Shown piece after piece: positions 9,407 to 18,976 of a stretch of 64,000 nt of DNA. A program made the translations under genes and the position numbers. The first letter of the stretch is position 1; every line of letters begins with the position of its first letter. Source of the DNA: CALGLS01 sp965222105 (GTDB lineage Bacteria; Bacteroidota; Bacteroidia; Chitinophagales; Saprospiraceae); NCBI GenBank assembly GCA_965222105.1, contig CBDCTQ010000059.1, positions 94,071 through 158,070 of the forward strand, read 5' to 3'. The notes under the pieces are model-generated. The model saw only the letters and a program-made list of their open reading frames with translations. It did not search any database and was not told where the DNA came from.

Positions 9407-11140
9407 ATGAAAACAGTTATTTTTCTGAGTTTTTTATCACTTTACTCCAATTTCCTTGCTGCTCAAAGACACGACCAAATATGGGTGACGGACACAGAAG
9501 GATTACTGGGCTTTGAAGGGGCTAACATGCTCGATTTTTCCATGAACGTAGTATCAATTTCAGAAGGAGACTTAAACTTAAATACTAATATTTCTCTTGT
9601 CAGCATGTGCGATGAAGAAGGTAACCTTATCTTTTATTCTAATAACATCAAAATGATGAATGTCGACTTCGAGCTCATGGTAAATGGTGACAGTATTGTT
9701 ACAGGTTTTTTAGCGGAAGACTTTGAAGATTCAGGTTATCCAGAACTAGACAATATCTTTGTATTACCCCAACCCAATTACAACCAATCCTATTACGTCA
9801 TCTACCGTTTAAAAGAGTTCGGTAGTTTAAACCTGGCTCCAAAATTACTGTACTCTAAAATAGATATGAATTTAGATAATGGTAAGGGTGCGGTTAGTGA
9901 AAAAGAACAGTTAATTGCGGAAACTGTTTCATTTGATTCTCCTTCTGCATTAAAACATGCCAACGGGCGGGATTGGTGGGTGCTGGCACCTTATTGGCAC
10001 ATTGCAAAGACTTTTCGGTTTTTACTTACCCCCGAAGGTATCCAGGATACCGTTACTTTCGATTTGGGCTATCAAAAGCCTTCCTTTCCTGAAGAAAACG
10101 ATGGTGGTGGCCAAAATGTATTCTCACCTGACGGCACTAAATATGTGGATTACGACTACTACAACGGAATCCGAATATTTGACTTCGATAGATGTACAGG
10201 CGAGTTGAGTAATCCAATCATTATTTCTCATAACAACCCGCTTTTTTCGGGTTTTGGCTGTCAAATATCTCCAAATAGTCGCTACCTGTATACCTGCTTT
10301 GTAGATACGATCTTTCAATATGATTTGCATGCAATCAACATAACAGCCTCCAAAACAGTAGTCGCTGCTTATGACGGATTTGATTGGATGGGGCAAACTA
10401 CCAGTTTTTACAGTATGCAAACCATGCCGGATGGAAAAATTTATATTGTTCCTGTGGGTGGAAATATATATATGCATTACATCGATCAACCCAACCAGAT
10501 GGGACTAAACTGCAATGTCATTCAACATGGCCTGGAACTCCCTAACCAATTTGTAGCTTCCAAACCCCACTTTCCCAACTACCGCCTCGGCCCCATAGAC
10601 GGCAGCCCCTGCGACACCCTGGGCATCGACAACCTCCCCGTAGCCAAGTACCGCCACGACCAGGACACCCTCGACGAGTTGAAAGTCTACTTCACCGACC
10701 TGTCGTACTACGAGCCCGCCACCTGGCATTGGGACTTCGACGACAATGCCACGAGTACCGATACCTGCCCCGTACACACCTTCCCCGCACCGGGCATATA
10801 CGAGGTCTGTCTCACTGTTTCCAACAATAATCTTCCGGCGGGAGATATGTATTGTCAGACACTACAACTTGGTACGGTCGGTACGGCAGCCACACCACAT
10901 TTTGAGACCAAATTATTTCCAAATCCCTGTCGGGAAATGACGACTTTATTTGTCTATGACTATCTGCCGCAGGATGCAACCATAACGCTAAGGGATGCAG
11001 TAGGCAGAGAAGTGTTCCGGCAGCGCGCGTTTTTTGGTGCCAACCGCCTGAAACTTGGTCATTTGCCAAAGGGGGTGTATCTGTATGAGGTTCGGGAAAA
11101 ACATAAGATAGTGACTTCCGGTAAGTTGGTGCGACAGTAA
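9407..11140 (+). CDS. T9SS-sorted secreted protein with C-terminal PKD domain
   Basis: The 577-residue product has a signal peptide (residues 1-20, ending FLAAQ), a beta-propeller-like middle (about 40-385; repeated strand patterns such as FSPDGTKYVDYDYYNGIRIFD), a PKD domain (about 420-485, WHWDFDDNATSTDTCPVHTF) and a C-terminal T9SS type A signal beginning KLFPNPCREM. It follows the larger cargo gene by 15 bp and is probably co-transcribed. Base composition changes sharply near 10540: AT-rich before, GC-rich after. The propeller half therefore has a different history from the PKD/sorting half. Confidence 0.82.
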   Translation: MKTVIFLSFLSLYSNFLAAQRHDQIWVTDTEGLLGFEGANMLDFSMNVVSISEGDLNLNTNISLVSMCDEEGNLIFYSNNIKMMNVDFELMVNGDSIVTGFLAEDFEDSGYPELDNIFVLPQPNYNQSYYVIYRLKEFGSLNLAPKLLYSKIDMNLDNGKGAVSEKEQLIAETVSFDSPSALKHANGRDWWVLAPYWHIAKTFRFLLTPEGIQDTVTFDLGYQKPSFPEENDGGGQNVFSPDGTKYVDYDYYNGIRIFDFDRCTGELSNPIIISHNNPLFSGFGCQISPNSRYLYTCFVDTIFQYDLHAINITASKTVVAAYDGFDWMGQTTSFYSMQTMPDGKIYIVPVGGNIYMHYIDQPNQMGLNCNVIQHGLELPNQFVASKPHFPNYRLGPIDGSPCDTLGIDNLPVAKYRHDQDTLDELKVYFTDLSYYEPATWHWDFDDNATSTDTCPVHTFPAPGIYEVCLTVSNNNLPAGDMYCQTLQLGTVGTAATPHFETKLFPNPCREMTTLFVYDYLPQDATITLRDAVGREVFRQRAFFGANRLKLGHLPKGVYLYEVREKHKIVTSGKLVRQ

Positions 11141-11150
11141 TTTAAAAAAA

Positions 11151-13475
11151 TCACCGCCGCGTACGCAGCACAAAAAAACACAACAACAATATCCCCACGC
11201 CTACCCCAATACGCATCCACAACTCCTGTTTGGCCTGTATATGACTTTCCAGGTAATAGGGGTTGGGGCCGTCGGGGGTGCCGGTGCCCTTGACCATCTC
11301 CCAGTTGTCGGGGTCGCTATTGTCGAGGTGGGGGAGCAACAGGGTGAGGGTAAAGGTAGAGTCGGTAGGTGGAAGGTCGTAGGCCACGCTATCTATCAGG
11401 GCGCCGTCGGCGGCGTAGAGGCAGACGCTTTCCGTGCGTTTGTGAAGTCCGAATGGGAAGTCACCGGCATAGGCATAAACGTTCGGGAAGGTGCGGTTAA
11501 ATTTTTCCTGGTCCTGGGTGAGTACCAGATACGATTTGGGCGCTATCCGTATGTCAGGCAGGGCATAAGTGTGGGTGGCGTCGGTAAAATGCCATCCGTC
11601 GAGGTCGATGGACTTATCGGAGAGGTTGTGCAGTTCTACCCAGTCTTTCGATTTTTTATTGTTGGCGCTGATCTCGTTGATGATGATCCGGCCAGCCATA
11701 GGGTGTACGTAAGGCTCGAAGACGGCGGTGATGCGGGTCGACTTTTTGCGCAGCAACAGACGGGCTTCGTGGAAGTTGGCCTTGAGCGGAATGCCTTCCC
11801 ACCGCACAAACCGATATCCGAAATTGGGTACCACTTTGATGCCGATGGGTATTTTTTGAAAATACTGCCCGGAGAACGGCTCCTTTGTAATTTTAATGTT
11901 ATCATTGACTACTACGGTGCCCCCTCCTTTTACGCGTATGTCGAGGTTGGAGAGGTAGCCGGTGTCGAAGTGGTCCATCAGGTACTGGCGCATGACGTCG
12001 GGTCGTTTGCGGGCAAACCGCCGGAGGGTGTACACCTGATTTTGCCATTCTTTCTTGCGGAGGTTCCACCGGTCGAGGTGGCGGTCGATCTCTGGTTTGT
12101 ACTTTACGTAAAACCGGTCGAGGGTTCGTTCTACTGTTTTTGTGCTGAAGCTGGTGTTGAGCTCGTCGGCAAACCGGTTGATGAACTGGTGTTGGAATTG
12201 TTCGTTTTTGAGCAACTGCCTCAATATGAACGTGCTCCAGGGCGGGTTGGGCCAGTTGGGGCCGTCGGCCTCAGTGTGGAAGGCGAGGCTGTTGTTTTTC
12301 CAGGCGTTTTTGTTGTGAAGACCAAAGCCCCAGTCGGTGTCGTAGAGGATCCATCGCCAGCGGCCGTCGGGTGTTTGAGGGCGCCAGAATTTGATGTTGC
12401 CACCGGCGTCCTGGTTGTCGAAATAGATTTGAGCGATCTGGTAGGCCATGAAATTGTCTACTTCCATCTGCGACTGGATGTAGGCGTAGTGGGCGGGGTC
12501 GCTTAGGTCGTGCTTGCGCATATACGACAGCATGCGGAGGTAATGACGGCGGCTGCCACGTTTGGTGGTTTTCTGGTGTTCTATGAGGTCGACACTGTCT
12601 TTATGTACTTCGTGGTGGTCGGCCAGGAAATGTCTGTTCACTTTTTCGCGGATGTTGTAAATGCCCCAGTAGCGGCCGTTGATGTATACATGAGCGGGTC
12701 GGGCATCCTGCTTTTCCAGGTCCCAATGGTCGACCAGGCTGATCATAAATGGGTCGCGGAAGTGGGTTTTGCCCCAGTCGCTACCGGAGTTGCGCAGCAC
12801 CATAAACTTGTAGCCCTTTCTGCCGGCTTTGCCGAAGAGGGGGTGGCGAATTCGTTTTTTGCCGTAGCGGTCGCGGGCCACAATGGTCATCGATTTTTGT
12901 GGAAACAGTCTGCTCATTCCTCCAAAGAGGCGGAACCCCGTCTGGCTCGAAAATTCGCAGTTGCCATTGACTTCAAAAAACTCGGTATGTACCTTCACCT
13001 CTCTTCGGCTCCAGAAATTGGCGCCGTCCTTTTTCCAGAGGCTGTCGATGGCGTTGGGGCCTTTCATGTAGAGGCCCGTTTCGGGGTCGAACAACACATT
13101 GGGCGACACCCCAATCGACACCGTTGGGAAGGTCGATCGCGGTTCATCGATGAAGTAGGTGCGCCCCTTGAGCTTGCTTTTCTTTTTTCCCTTTCGGGCA
13201 ATGGCACGCACAACGGTCGTTTTCCGGATAAGAATGGGTTTGTCGTATTCCGCCGACTGGTAGGAAGGGGCTGTCCCGTCGAGGGTGTAAAAGATACGGG
13301 CTCCGGGCGAATGAAGGCGGAGGATGATGCTGCCCTCATAAAAACCCGCTTCCTGCGAAAATTCCAGGGATAATTTTTTAGGTTTGTCTTTTTTCGGGGA
13401 TGTGTGGACGTCCTGCGCGGCAGGCATTTGCCAAAGCAACAGCAAAATGGGGAATATGTAAAAGGGGTTTTTCAA
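11151..13475 (-). CDS. CotH-kinase family protein with chitobiase-like and lamin-tail domains
   Basis: The frame is open from 13514 but contains no ATG near its start. A TTG at 13475 gives a good signal peptide (MKNPFYIFPILLLLWQMPAAQ), so I place the start there (774 aa). The order is: a chitobiase/hexosaminidase C-terminal-like domain (about 30-105, GARIFYTLDGTAPS), a CotH spore-coat-kinase-like domain (about 165-470, containing INGRYWGIYNIREKVN and WILYDTDWGFGL), an InlB-like beta repeat (about 525-580), a lamin-tail domain (about 595-700, INEISANNKKSKDWVELHN) and a final membrane helix followed by RTRR. CotH-type proteins phosphorylate protein substrates at the surface. The C-terminal helix suggests membrane anchoring rather than T9SS export. 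The 3' end is convergent with the previous gene, 10 bp apart. Confidence 0.78.
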   Translation of the reverse strand: MKNPFYIFPILLLLWQMPAAQDVHTSPKKDKPKKLSLEFSQEAGFYEGSIILRLHSPGARIFYTLDGTAPSYQSAEYDKPILIRKTTVVRAIARKGKKKSKLKGRTYFIDEPRSTFPTVSIGVSPNVLFDPETGLYMKGPNAIDSLWKKDGANFWSRREVKVHTEFFEVNGNCEFSSQTGFRLFGGMSRLFPQKSMTIVARDRYGKKRIRHPLFGKAGRKGYKFMVLRNSGSDWGKTHFRDPFMISLVDHWDLEKQDARPAHVYINGRYWGIYNIREKVNRHFLADHHEVHKDSVDLIEHQKTTKRGSRRHYLRMLSYMRKHDLSDPAHYAYIQSQMEVDNFMAYQIAQIYFDNQDAGGNIKFWRPQTPDGRWRWILYDTDWGFGLHNKNAWKNNSLAFHTEADGPNWPNPPWSTFILRQLLKNEQFQHQFINRFADELNTSFSTKTVERTLDRFYVKYKPEIDRHLDRWNLRKKEWQNQVYTLRRFARKRPDVMRQYLMDHFDTGYLSNLDIRVKGGGTVVVNDNIKITKEPFSGQYFQKIPIGIKVVPNFGYRFVRWEGIPLKANFHEARLLLRKKSTRITAVFEPYVHPMAGRIIINEISANNKKSKDWVELHNLSDKSIDLDGWHFTDATHTYALPDIRIAPKSYLVLTQDQEKFNRTFPNVYAYAGDFPFGLHKRTESVCLYAADGALIDSVAYDLPPTDSTFTLTLLLPHLDNSDPDNWEMVKGTGTPDGPNPYYLESHIQAKQELWMRIGVGVGILLLCFFVLRTRR

Positions 13476-13654
13476 ATTCCGGGTTACATCGGTGAAAAAA
13501 GCATAATATACCAAAAAAAGTACCTATTTTTCCAAAAGGTGATGAGGGTAATACGTTAGATTGCTCAAAAGGATGTCAAAAATAGTAAGAAGTTGTCAAC
13601 AAAGTAGGCTTTGTTCGTAGAAATAGAAAAAAGCGTTAAATTTCAACAAATCGC

Positions 13655-14233
13655 ATGCTCCGTCAGTTAAGTCGTTGGATACTCCGTTTGATGGGATTTC
13701 GAATAGAAAACTGGAAACCGCCTACGGAGAAAAAGTACATTCTGGTGGCTGTGCCGCATACGTCCAACTGGGATTTTCCGGTGGGCCTCCTGGTTCGTAA
13801 AGCCCTGGATATAGACGTCGTCTATCTGGGTAAGGCTTCACTGTTCAAACCACCATTTGGGTTTTTATTCTACTGGCTGGGAGGCTACCCGGTTGATCGG
13901 TCAAAAAGCAATAACTTTGTGGAAGCAGTGGTGGAAATGTATAACCAAAGAGAATCTTTTGCCATTGTAATCGCTCCGGAAGGAACCAGAAATAAGGTAG
14001 ACCGGCTTAAAACAGGTTTCTACTACATCGCTCTCCAGGCAAAACTGCCCATTATATTGGTTTCCTTCGATTGGGGTAAGGGTCGCATCCATTTCAGCGA
14101 GCCTTTTTACCCTTCCGGCAACAAAGATGATGATTTTGACTACTTAAAAACGCATTTTCGGGACACCCGCGGAAAAATACCCGAAAATGGTTGGCCTCAC
14201 TCACTTGGTAGTTTAAATGACAAAATCTCATAA
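13655..14233 (+). CDS. Lysophospholipid/1-acylglycerol-3-phosphate acyltransferase family (PlsC-like)
   Basis: The 192-residue product has the acyltransferase block I as VPHTSNWDFP (His-x4-Asp, about residues 34-43) and block III as APEGTRNKVDRLKTGFYYIA (about 109-128). It lacks an obvious long membrane anchor, and its length fits the short bacterial members of the family. It should transfer an acyl chain to a lysophospholipid or a related lipid on the cytoplasmic face. It is a single gene with a 140-bp upstream spacer shared with the divergent CotH gene. Confidence 0.85.
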   Translation: MLRQLSRWILRLMGFRIENWKPPTEKKYILVAVPHTSNWDFPVGLLVRKALDIDVVYLGKASLFKPPFGFLFYWLGGYPVDRSKSNNFVEAVVEMYNQRESFAIVIAPEGTRNKVDRLKTGFYYIALQAKLPIILVSFDWGKGRIHFSEPFYPSGNKDDDFDYLKTHFRDTRGKIPENGWPHSLGSLNDKIS

Positions 14234-14356
14234 TCTTCGTTGCAATCAATGGTAAAGAGTAGTACTTGTGAGAATCTTGTATTACTTTTAATGTATAGAC
14301 ATCACATGTTTCTTTTTTGTTATATAATTTTGAAATTAACCTAAAAATCAAAATCT

Positions 14357-15244
14357 ATGAAGTTTAAACTTATTTACACTTTTTTTGCTTTAACAATGTG
14401 TTTGGTGGTATTCACCTCCAGCAAAGACGGACGTGCCAACGCTGCCAATGAGGGCAATACCGGTGCTCCAGGTGACCAGGTGATTCCAGGGCCAGACAAC
14501 AACCCCTGGGTTTGTGCCACTTGTCACCAGGGTAACGCCATTGAGGTAACCCAAACCTTTGAAATCACCGATATGGACGGCAACGATGTCAGCTCTGTTG
14601 GTTACACCCCCGGTGCCGATCATATAGTAAGATTGACTGTCAATCCCGTATCCGGTGGCCCGGAAGCATTTGGATTCCAGATGTTGTGTCTCAATGCGCC
14701 TGCCGGTATGGATGGTTCGGAAGTCTCCGATTGGGCGGTCACATCTGGTAGCAATGTGCAGATTGCCACTGCTTCCAATACCAATCGTACTTATGTGGAA
14801 CACGACGGCCCCAGCTCCTCCAATGTTTTCGAAATGACCTGGACGGCTCCTGCCTCGGGTTCGGGCGAAGTCACTTTTTATGCCGCCAGCAATGGGGTCA
14901 ACCTCAACAACATGGCCACAGGCGACGGTGCTACCAATGGTCAGTACAGCCTCATAGAAAATGACATCTCCAATGTACGCCATACCCAGTTGGATGCTAC
15001 TATCCAGCTATTCCCCAACCCCGTCGAAACGGAACTGACCATTTCGGTGCAAACCGGGGAAAGCGGTCTGTATCAATGGCGTATCATCGACCAGTTGGGG
15101 CGCACCCTTCAGGCAGGAGAACAAGATTTGCCGCAAGGCCATAGCCAGGTTCCCCTTACGCTCAATGACTTTGCCGCAGGCCTGTATCACTTCCAGTTGT
15201 TGAAGGATGGAAAAACCGCTACAGAATTACTGATTAAAAAATAG
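14357..15244 (+). CDS. T9SS-sorted protein with Reeler/choice-of-anchor-V-like domain and CxxCH motif
   Basis: The 295-residue product has a signal peptide (about 1-22), the motif GAPGDQ followed by CATCHQG (about residues 53-60), then a beta-sandwich region (about 70-200) with the pattern of Reeler-like choice-of-anchor-V domains, and a T9SS type A signal (QLFPNPVETE, about 216 onward). It is exported and probably surface-attached. CxxCH is a c-type heme attachment signature, but in this family it is a conserved part of the domain and heme binding is unproven. It is monocistronic, with a good terminator downstream. Confidence 0.8.
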   Translation: MKFKLIYTFFALTMCLVVFTSSKDGRANAANEGNTGAPGDQVIPGPDNNPWVCATCHQGNAIEVTQTFEITDMDGNDVSSVGYTPGADHIVRLTVNPVSGGPEAFGFQMLCLNAPAGMDGSEVSDWAVTSGSNVQIATASNTNRTYVEHDGPSSSNVFEMTWTAPASGSGEVTFYAASNGVNLNNMATGDGATNGQYSLIENDISNVRHTQLDATIQLFPNPVETELTISVQTGESGLYQWRIIDQLGRTLQAGEQDLPQGHSQVPLTLNDFAAGLYHFQLLKDGKTATELLIKK

Positions 15245-15280
15245 ATAAGGAACAGAGAAAATGCTAATAGTCCATTGACA

Positions 15281-15318
15281 AAAGGGTGTTTCCAACCAGG
15301 AAGCACCCTTTCGGCTTT
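15281..15318 (+). terminator. Rho-independent terminator after the Reeler-like gene
   Basis: The arms at 15281-15293 and 15299-15311 pair as a 13-bp stem with one mismatch around a 5-base loop, followed by a CGGCTTTT tail. Position, 37 bp after the stop codon, fits the gene ending at 15244. Confidence 0.7.
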
Positions 15319-15439
15319 TATTGACCCAGGTGGATAGGCGCTACCCCTCCTCTCATTATCCATCCGTTCCGTCTCATTTGTCCAAAAACGTCCTTATTTT
15401 GCAGTTTCGTTTTTCTGATCCTAAACCTGCCCACTTATA

Positions 15440-17566
15440 ATGTACAACAAAAAAGACCAGCGTGCCCTTTTTGACCTTTCCAAAAAACTGCTTAAAGTAA
15501 AACCGGCTACTGCTCCCGATCCGGCTGCCCAACAGGCCGGTGACTTGCGCAAAGTCCTCGTTTTCCACGAATGGAAATACTACATCCAAAACGACCCCCT
15601 CGTCTCCGACCATGAATACGACCAGTTGTACAAAAAACTTGAAGCCATCGAAGCGGCATTCCCCCAACTGATAACACCCGACTCGCCCACCCAACGCGTA
15701 TCCAACGACCTGATCGAAGACTTCAACAGCGTTGAGCACCTCGTGCCTATGCTCTCCCTCGACAACTCCTACAACGCCGACGACTTGCGCGATTTCGACG
15801 AGCGCGTCCGAAAAAATACCGACATCCCCGACGGCACCCCCATCGAATATTGTGTTGAGCCCAAATACGATGGGGGCAGCATCGCCCTGGTCTACGAAAA
15901 CGACCACCTCGTGCGCGCCGCCACCCGCGGCAATGGCGTGGCCGGCGAAGACATCACCCTCAACGCCCGCGTCATCAAATCCATACCCCTCCGCGCTGCC
16001 TTTTCAACATTAAACTTACATAAAGTGGAGTTGCGCGGCGAAGTCGTCATTCGCAAAGACATATTCGACCAAATGAACGAGGCTCGCGCCAAACAGGACC
16101 TACCCCTCTTCGCCAACCCCCGTAACACTGCCTCCGGAGGGCTCCGCATCAAAGACCCCAAAGAGGTGGCCAAAAGAGGACTGGTGGCTTTTGTCTACCA
16201 CATCGCCTATGCCCTTGATGCCGATGGCCAGGACCGGTTGAAAGACCTCAAAACCCACGACAACGGAATTGTATTGTTGGAAAATTTCGGCTTTAAAGTG
16301 CCGGTATCGGAAAGAAAAGTATGTGAGAACATCGACCAGGCCATCGATTTTTGCCTGGAGTGGCAGGAACGGCGTGAAAGCTACAATTACGAAATAGACG
16401 GAATGGTATTAAAAGTCAACGACCTGAAAACCCAGGAAATTGCCGGCTATACCAGCCACCACCCCCGCTGGGCCATCGCCTTCAAATTCAAAGCCAAGCA
16501 GGCCACTACCAAACTGCTCAACGTCGAATATCAGGTCGGCAAGATAGGCTCGGTGACACCCGTAGCCAAGCTGGAGCCGGTTGCGCTGGCCGGCGTAACG
16601 GTCTCTTCGGTGTCATTGCACAACGAAGACTTCATCACCTCCAAAGACATCCGCATTGGTGACACGGTGCTGGTAGAACGTGCCGGCGACGTGATCCCCT
16701 ACATCGTAAAACCAATGGAAGACCTCCGCGATGGCAACGAGAAAAAAATCCGTTTCCCAAAGAAATGCCCCGTCTGCAAAACCACCCTGATACGCGCAGA
16801 GAACGAGGCGGCATGGCGTTGCGAAAATTACGCCTGCGAAGCACAGGTGTTACAGCGTATGATCCACCACGTCTCCAAAAATGCCATGGACATCGACGGC
16901 TTTGGCAAGATGTACATCGAGCGTTTCCACGACCTGGGTTGGCTCAACAACATTGCCGACATCTACCGACTCGACTACGAGACCATCGCTCAGTTGGAGG
17001 GCTTTGGCGAAAAATCGGCCGAAAACCTCAAGGCTTCCATCAATAAAGCCAAGGCCAACCCCATACACCGCCTGCTGCACAGCCTCAGCATCCACCACCT
17101 CGGACAAAAAGTGTCTAAACTCATCGCCGAAGAGGTACAACACGTCTTTCATCTGAAAGATTGGACGATGGACAATTTCACAGCCATCAAAGACGTCGGG
17201 CCGGTCGTAGCCGAAAACATCATCCACTTTTTTCAAAACCCCGCCAACATCGACCTCTTAAAACAAATGGAAGCTCTGGGCGTTAATATGTCGCAAACCG
17301 ACGACGATCGCCCCAAGGCCGTTGCCGCCAACGCCCCCCTTTCGGGAAAAACCATCCTCTTCACCGGCACCCTTCAGCAAATGGGTCGAAAGGAAGCCCA
17401 GCGGATGGCCGAGTTGGCTGGCGCCAAAAATATTTCAGCCGTGAGCTCCAACCTCGATATTTTGGTGGTGGGCGAAAAGGCGGGTTCCAAACTTAAAAAA
17501 GCACAAAAGCTGGACACCATCGATATTTTGACGGAAGCGGAGTTTTTGACATTGATTAACGGTTGA
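15440..17566 (+). CDS. ligA: NAD-dependent DNA ligase LigA
   Basis: The 708-residue product has full LigA architecture. The N-terminal Ia region contains the Tyr-rich HEWKYYIQNDPLVSDHEYDQLYKKL. The adenylation site is EPKYDGGS with Lys at about residue 142, followed by TRGNGVAGEDIT. An OB-fold comes next, then a C4 zinc finger (CPVCKTTL and CENYACE, about 443-470), helix-hairpin-helix repeats, and a C-terminal BRCT domain (about 630-708, starting LSGKTILFTGTL). It seals nicks during replication and repair using NAD. The active-site variant KYDG replaces the common KIDG/KMDG. It is followed after 15 bp by a thioredoxin-like lipoprotein gene. Confidence 0.97.
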   Translation: MYNKKDQRALFDLSKKLLKVKPATAPDPAAQQAGDLRKVLVFHEWKYYIQNDPLVSDHEYDQLYKKLEAIEAAFPQLITPDSPTQRVSNDLIEDFNSVEHLVPMLSLDNSYNADDLRDFDERVRKNTDIPDGTPIEYCVEPKYDGGSIALVYENDHLVRAATRGNGVAGEDITLNARVIKSIPLRAAFSTLNLHKVELRGEVVIRKDIFDQMNEARAKQDLPLFANPRNTASGGLRIKDPKEVAKRGLVAFVYHIAYALDADGQDRLKDLKTHDNGIVLLENFGFKVPVSERKVCENIDQAIDFCLEWQERRESYNYEIDGMVLKVNDLKTQEIAGYTSHHPRWAIAFKFKAKQATTKLLNVEYQVGKIGSVTPVAKLEPVALAGVTVSSVSLHNEDFITSKDIRIGDTVLVERAGDVIPYIVKPMEDLRDGNEKKIRFPKKCPVCKTTLIRAENEAAWRCENYACEAQVLQRMIHHVSKNAMDIDGFGKMYIERFHDLGWLNNIADIYRLDYETIAQLEGFGEKSAENLKASINKAKANPIHRLLHSLSIHHLGQKVSKLIAEEVQHVFHLKDWTMDNFTAIKDVGPVVAENIIHFFQNPANIDLLKQMEALGVNMSQTDDDRPKAVAANAPLSGKTILFTGTLQQMGRKEAQRMAELAGAKNISAVSSNLDILVVGEKAGSKLKKAQKLDTIDILTEAEFLTLING

Positions 17567-17581
17567 TCTCACTTACGTGGA

Positions 17582-18970
17582 ATGAAAAATCAAATAATCC
17601 ATATTTTTATTATTGTTGTAGTTGTATTGTTGGGGTGTGATGCTGCCAGGAAAGCAGCGGTTGTTCCGACAGCCAAGCAACAAGTCGGCCTTACAGTGGC
17701 CCTATCCAACTGTACCGACTCTGTGGGGTTATATGAATTTGACGGCATCGCCTTTCGCCAGTTACAATGGGGAACGACCCGGGATACGCAGCACTTCAAA
17801 TTGCGAGCCGGAAAACCCCGGTTTTATTATGTGGGTACCAAAGATCCGCGCAAAAGGCCCGTGATCGTTGGCCCGGAAGAAGGGCTTGCCCTATCGGGCC
17901 GGTGCAACAATATGAGGCGGGCAACGATCAGTGGCTCCCCACTCAATGCCAGCTACGATGCTCTGCTCCAGCGGTTCAATGAGTCGAATGTCAACGTGAG
18001 GAGAATAAGCCGCTCCCTGCAAAAGGCTGCTGCTGCCGGCGATCAGGAAAAAATGGGGGAGGCTGTCGCCGAAATGGGAGTAATAGACCGGGAAAAGATC
18101 CATTTGTTCGACTCCCTGAAAACGACCAATCCATTTATCGCCAAGATAGCGGCGCTGAACACCTACCTCAGCTATCAAAACCACAACAAGGGGCGCTTCG
18201 ACAACGAGTTGGACTATTTTGCCTATACCTATTTTGAAAAGGCGGACTTGTCGGACCCTGATTACAACGACATTCCCTACGCCTATGAAGCATTTAAGAC
18301 CTGGTCGAAGGTGTTGGCACAACAACGTGTTCCCGAATCGGTGTTAAGACAATATATGGACAGTACGCTGACGCGGATCCCCCCCGGGACAAAAGCGATG
18401 AAGTATGCGCTAGGCGGTATTGTCAACTCCCTGCAGACGGGCCACTCTCCCTTGTTCGTCGAGTATGGCAAGCGATACGTAGCTTTGTTTGAAGACAGTA
18501 ATCCCCATGCCCGCGCCTTGCAACAAAAAATAGAAGCAGCCAAAGCATTCGTCACTGGAGCAGTGGCCCCCGACTTCACCCAAAACACGCCCGAAGGCCA
18601 GCCCCTGAGTTTGAGCGATTTGAGGGGCAAAGTCGTATTGGTCGATTTCTGGGCCAGTTGGTGCGGACCATGCCGCAAGGAAAACCCAAGAGTGAAGCTC
18701 GTTTACGACAAATACAAAGACCGGGGTTTCGACATTTTGGGCGTAAGCCTCGACCGCAAGAAAGGAGCCTGGATCAAAGCCATTGAAAAAGATGGGTTGC
18801 CCTGGCACCACATCAGTGATTTGAAGGGTTGGAAAAATAAGGCGGCACAGTTGTACTCGGTCAGTTCTATTCCGCATACCGTTTTGCTCGATCAGGAGGG
18901 GCGCATTTTGGCGCGCAATCTTCGTGGGGCTCAGTTGGAGTTGGCGTTGAAGAGGATTTTTGGGGAGTGA
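17582..18970 (+). CDS. TlpA-like thioredoxin-fold lipoprotein with DUF4369-like N-terminal domain
   Basis: The 462-residue product has a lipoprotein signal (hydrophobic stretch then LLGC, Cys at about residue 19). An N-terminal beta domain (about 30-120) resembles DUF4369, a helical linker follows, and a C-terminal TlpA/AhpC-type thioredoxin domain (about 325-462) has the active site WASWCGPCRKENP. Such proteins are periplasmic thiol-disulfide oxidoreductases anchored to a membrane. Electron donor and targets are unknown. It starts 15 bp after ligA, possibly in the same transcript, although the functions are unrelated. Confidence 0.88.
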   Translation: MKNQIIHIFIIVVVVLLGCDAARKAAVVPTAKQQVGLTVALSNCTDSVGLYEFDGIAFRQLQWGTTRDTQHFKLRAGKPRFYYVGTKDPRKRPVIVGPEEGLALSGRCNNMRRATISGSPLNASYDALLQRFNESNVNVRRISRSLQKAAAAGDQEKMGEAVAEMGVIDREKIHLFDSLKTTNPFIAKIAALNTYLSYQNHNKGRFDNELDYFAYTYFEKADLSDPDYNDIPYAYEAFKTWSKVLAQQRVPESVLRQYMDSTLTRIPPGTKAMKYALGGIVNSLQTGHSPLFVEYGKRYVALFEDSNPHARALQQKIEAAKAFVTGAVAPDFTQNTPEGQPLSLSDLRGKVVLVDFWASWCGPCRKENPRVKLVYDKYKDRGFDILGVSLDRKKGAWIKAIEKDGLPWHHISDLKGWKNKAAQLYSVSSIPHTVLLDQEGRILARNLRGAQLELALKRIFGE

Positions 18971-18976
18971 GGGCTG

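Noticed and set aside
11241..12506. 421-residue plus-strand open frame
   Set aside because: It lies opposite the CotH/lamin-tail gene, whose domains are clear. The product is Val/Gly-rich without motifs, a typical shadow frame in GC-rich coding DNA.
14325..14332. TAATTTTG as promoter of the Reeler-like gene
   Set aside because: A perfect -7 match but no TTTG at a suitable distance, and the region is AT-rich, so chance matches are likely.
14510..14530. CxxCH motif as proof of a c-type cytochrome
   Set aside because: Only one motif, embedded in the conserved GAPGD...CATCH start of a Reeler-like domain; heme binding is not supported by sequence alone.
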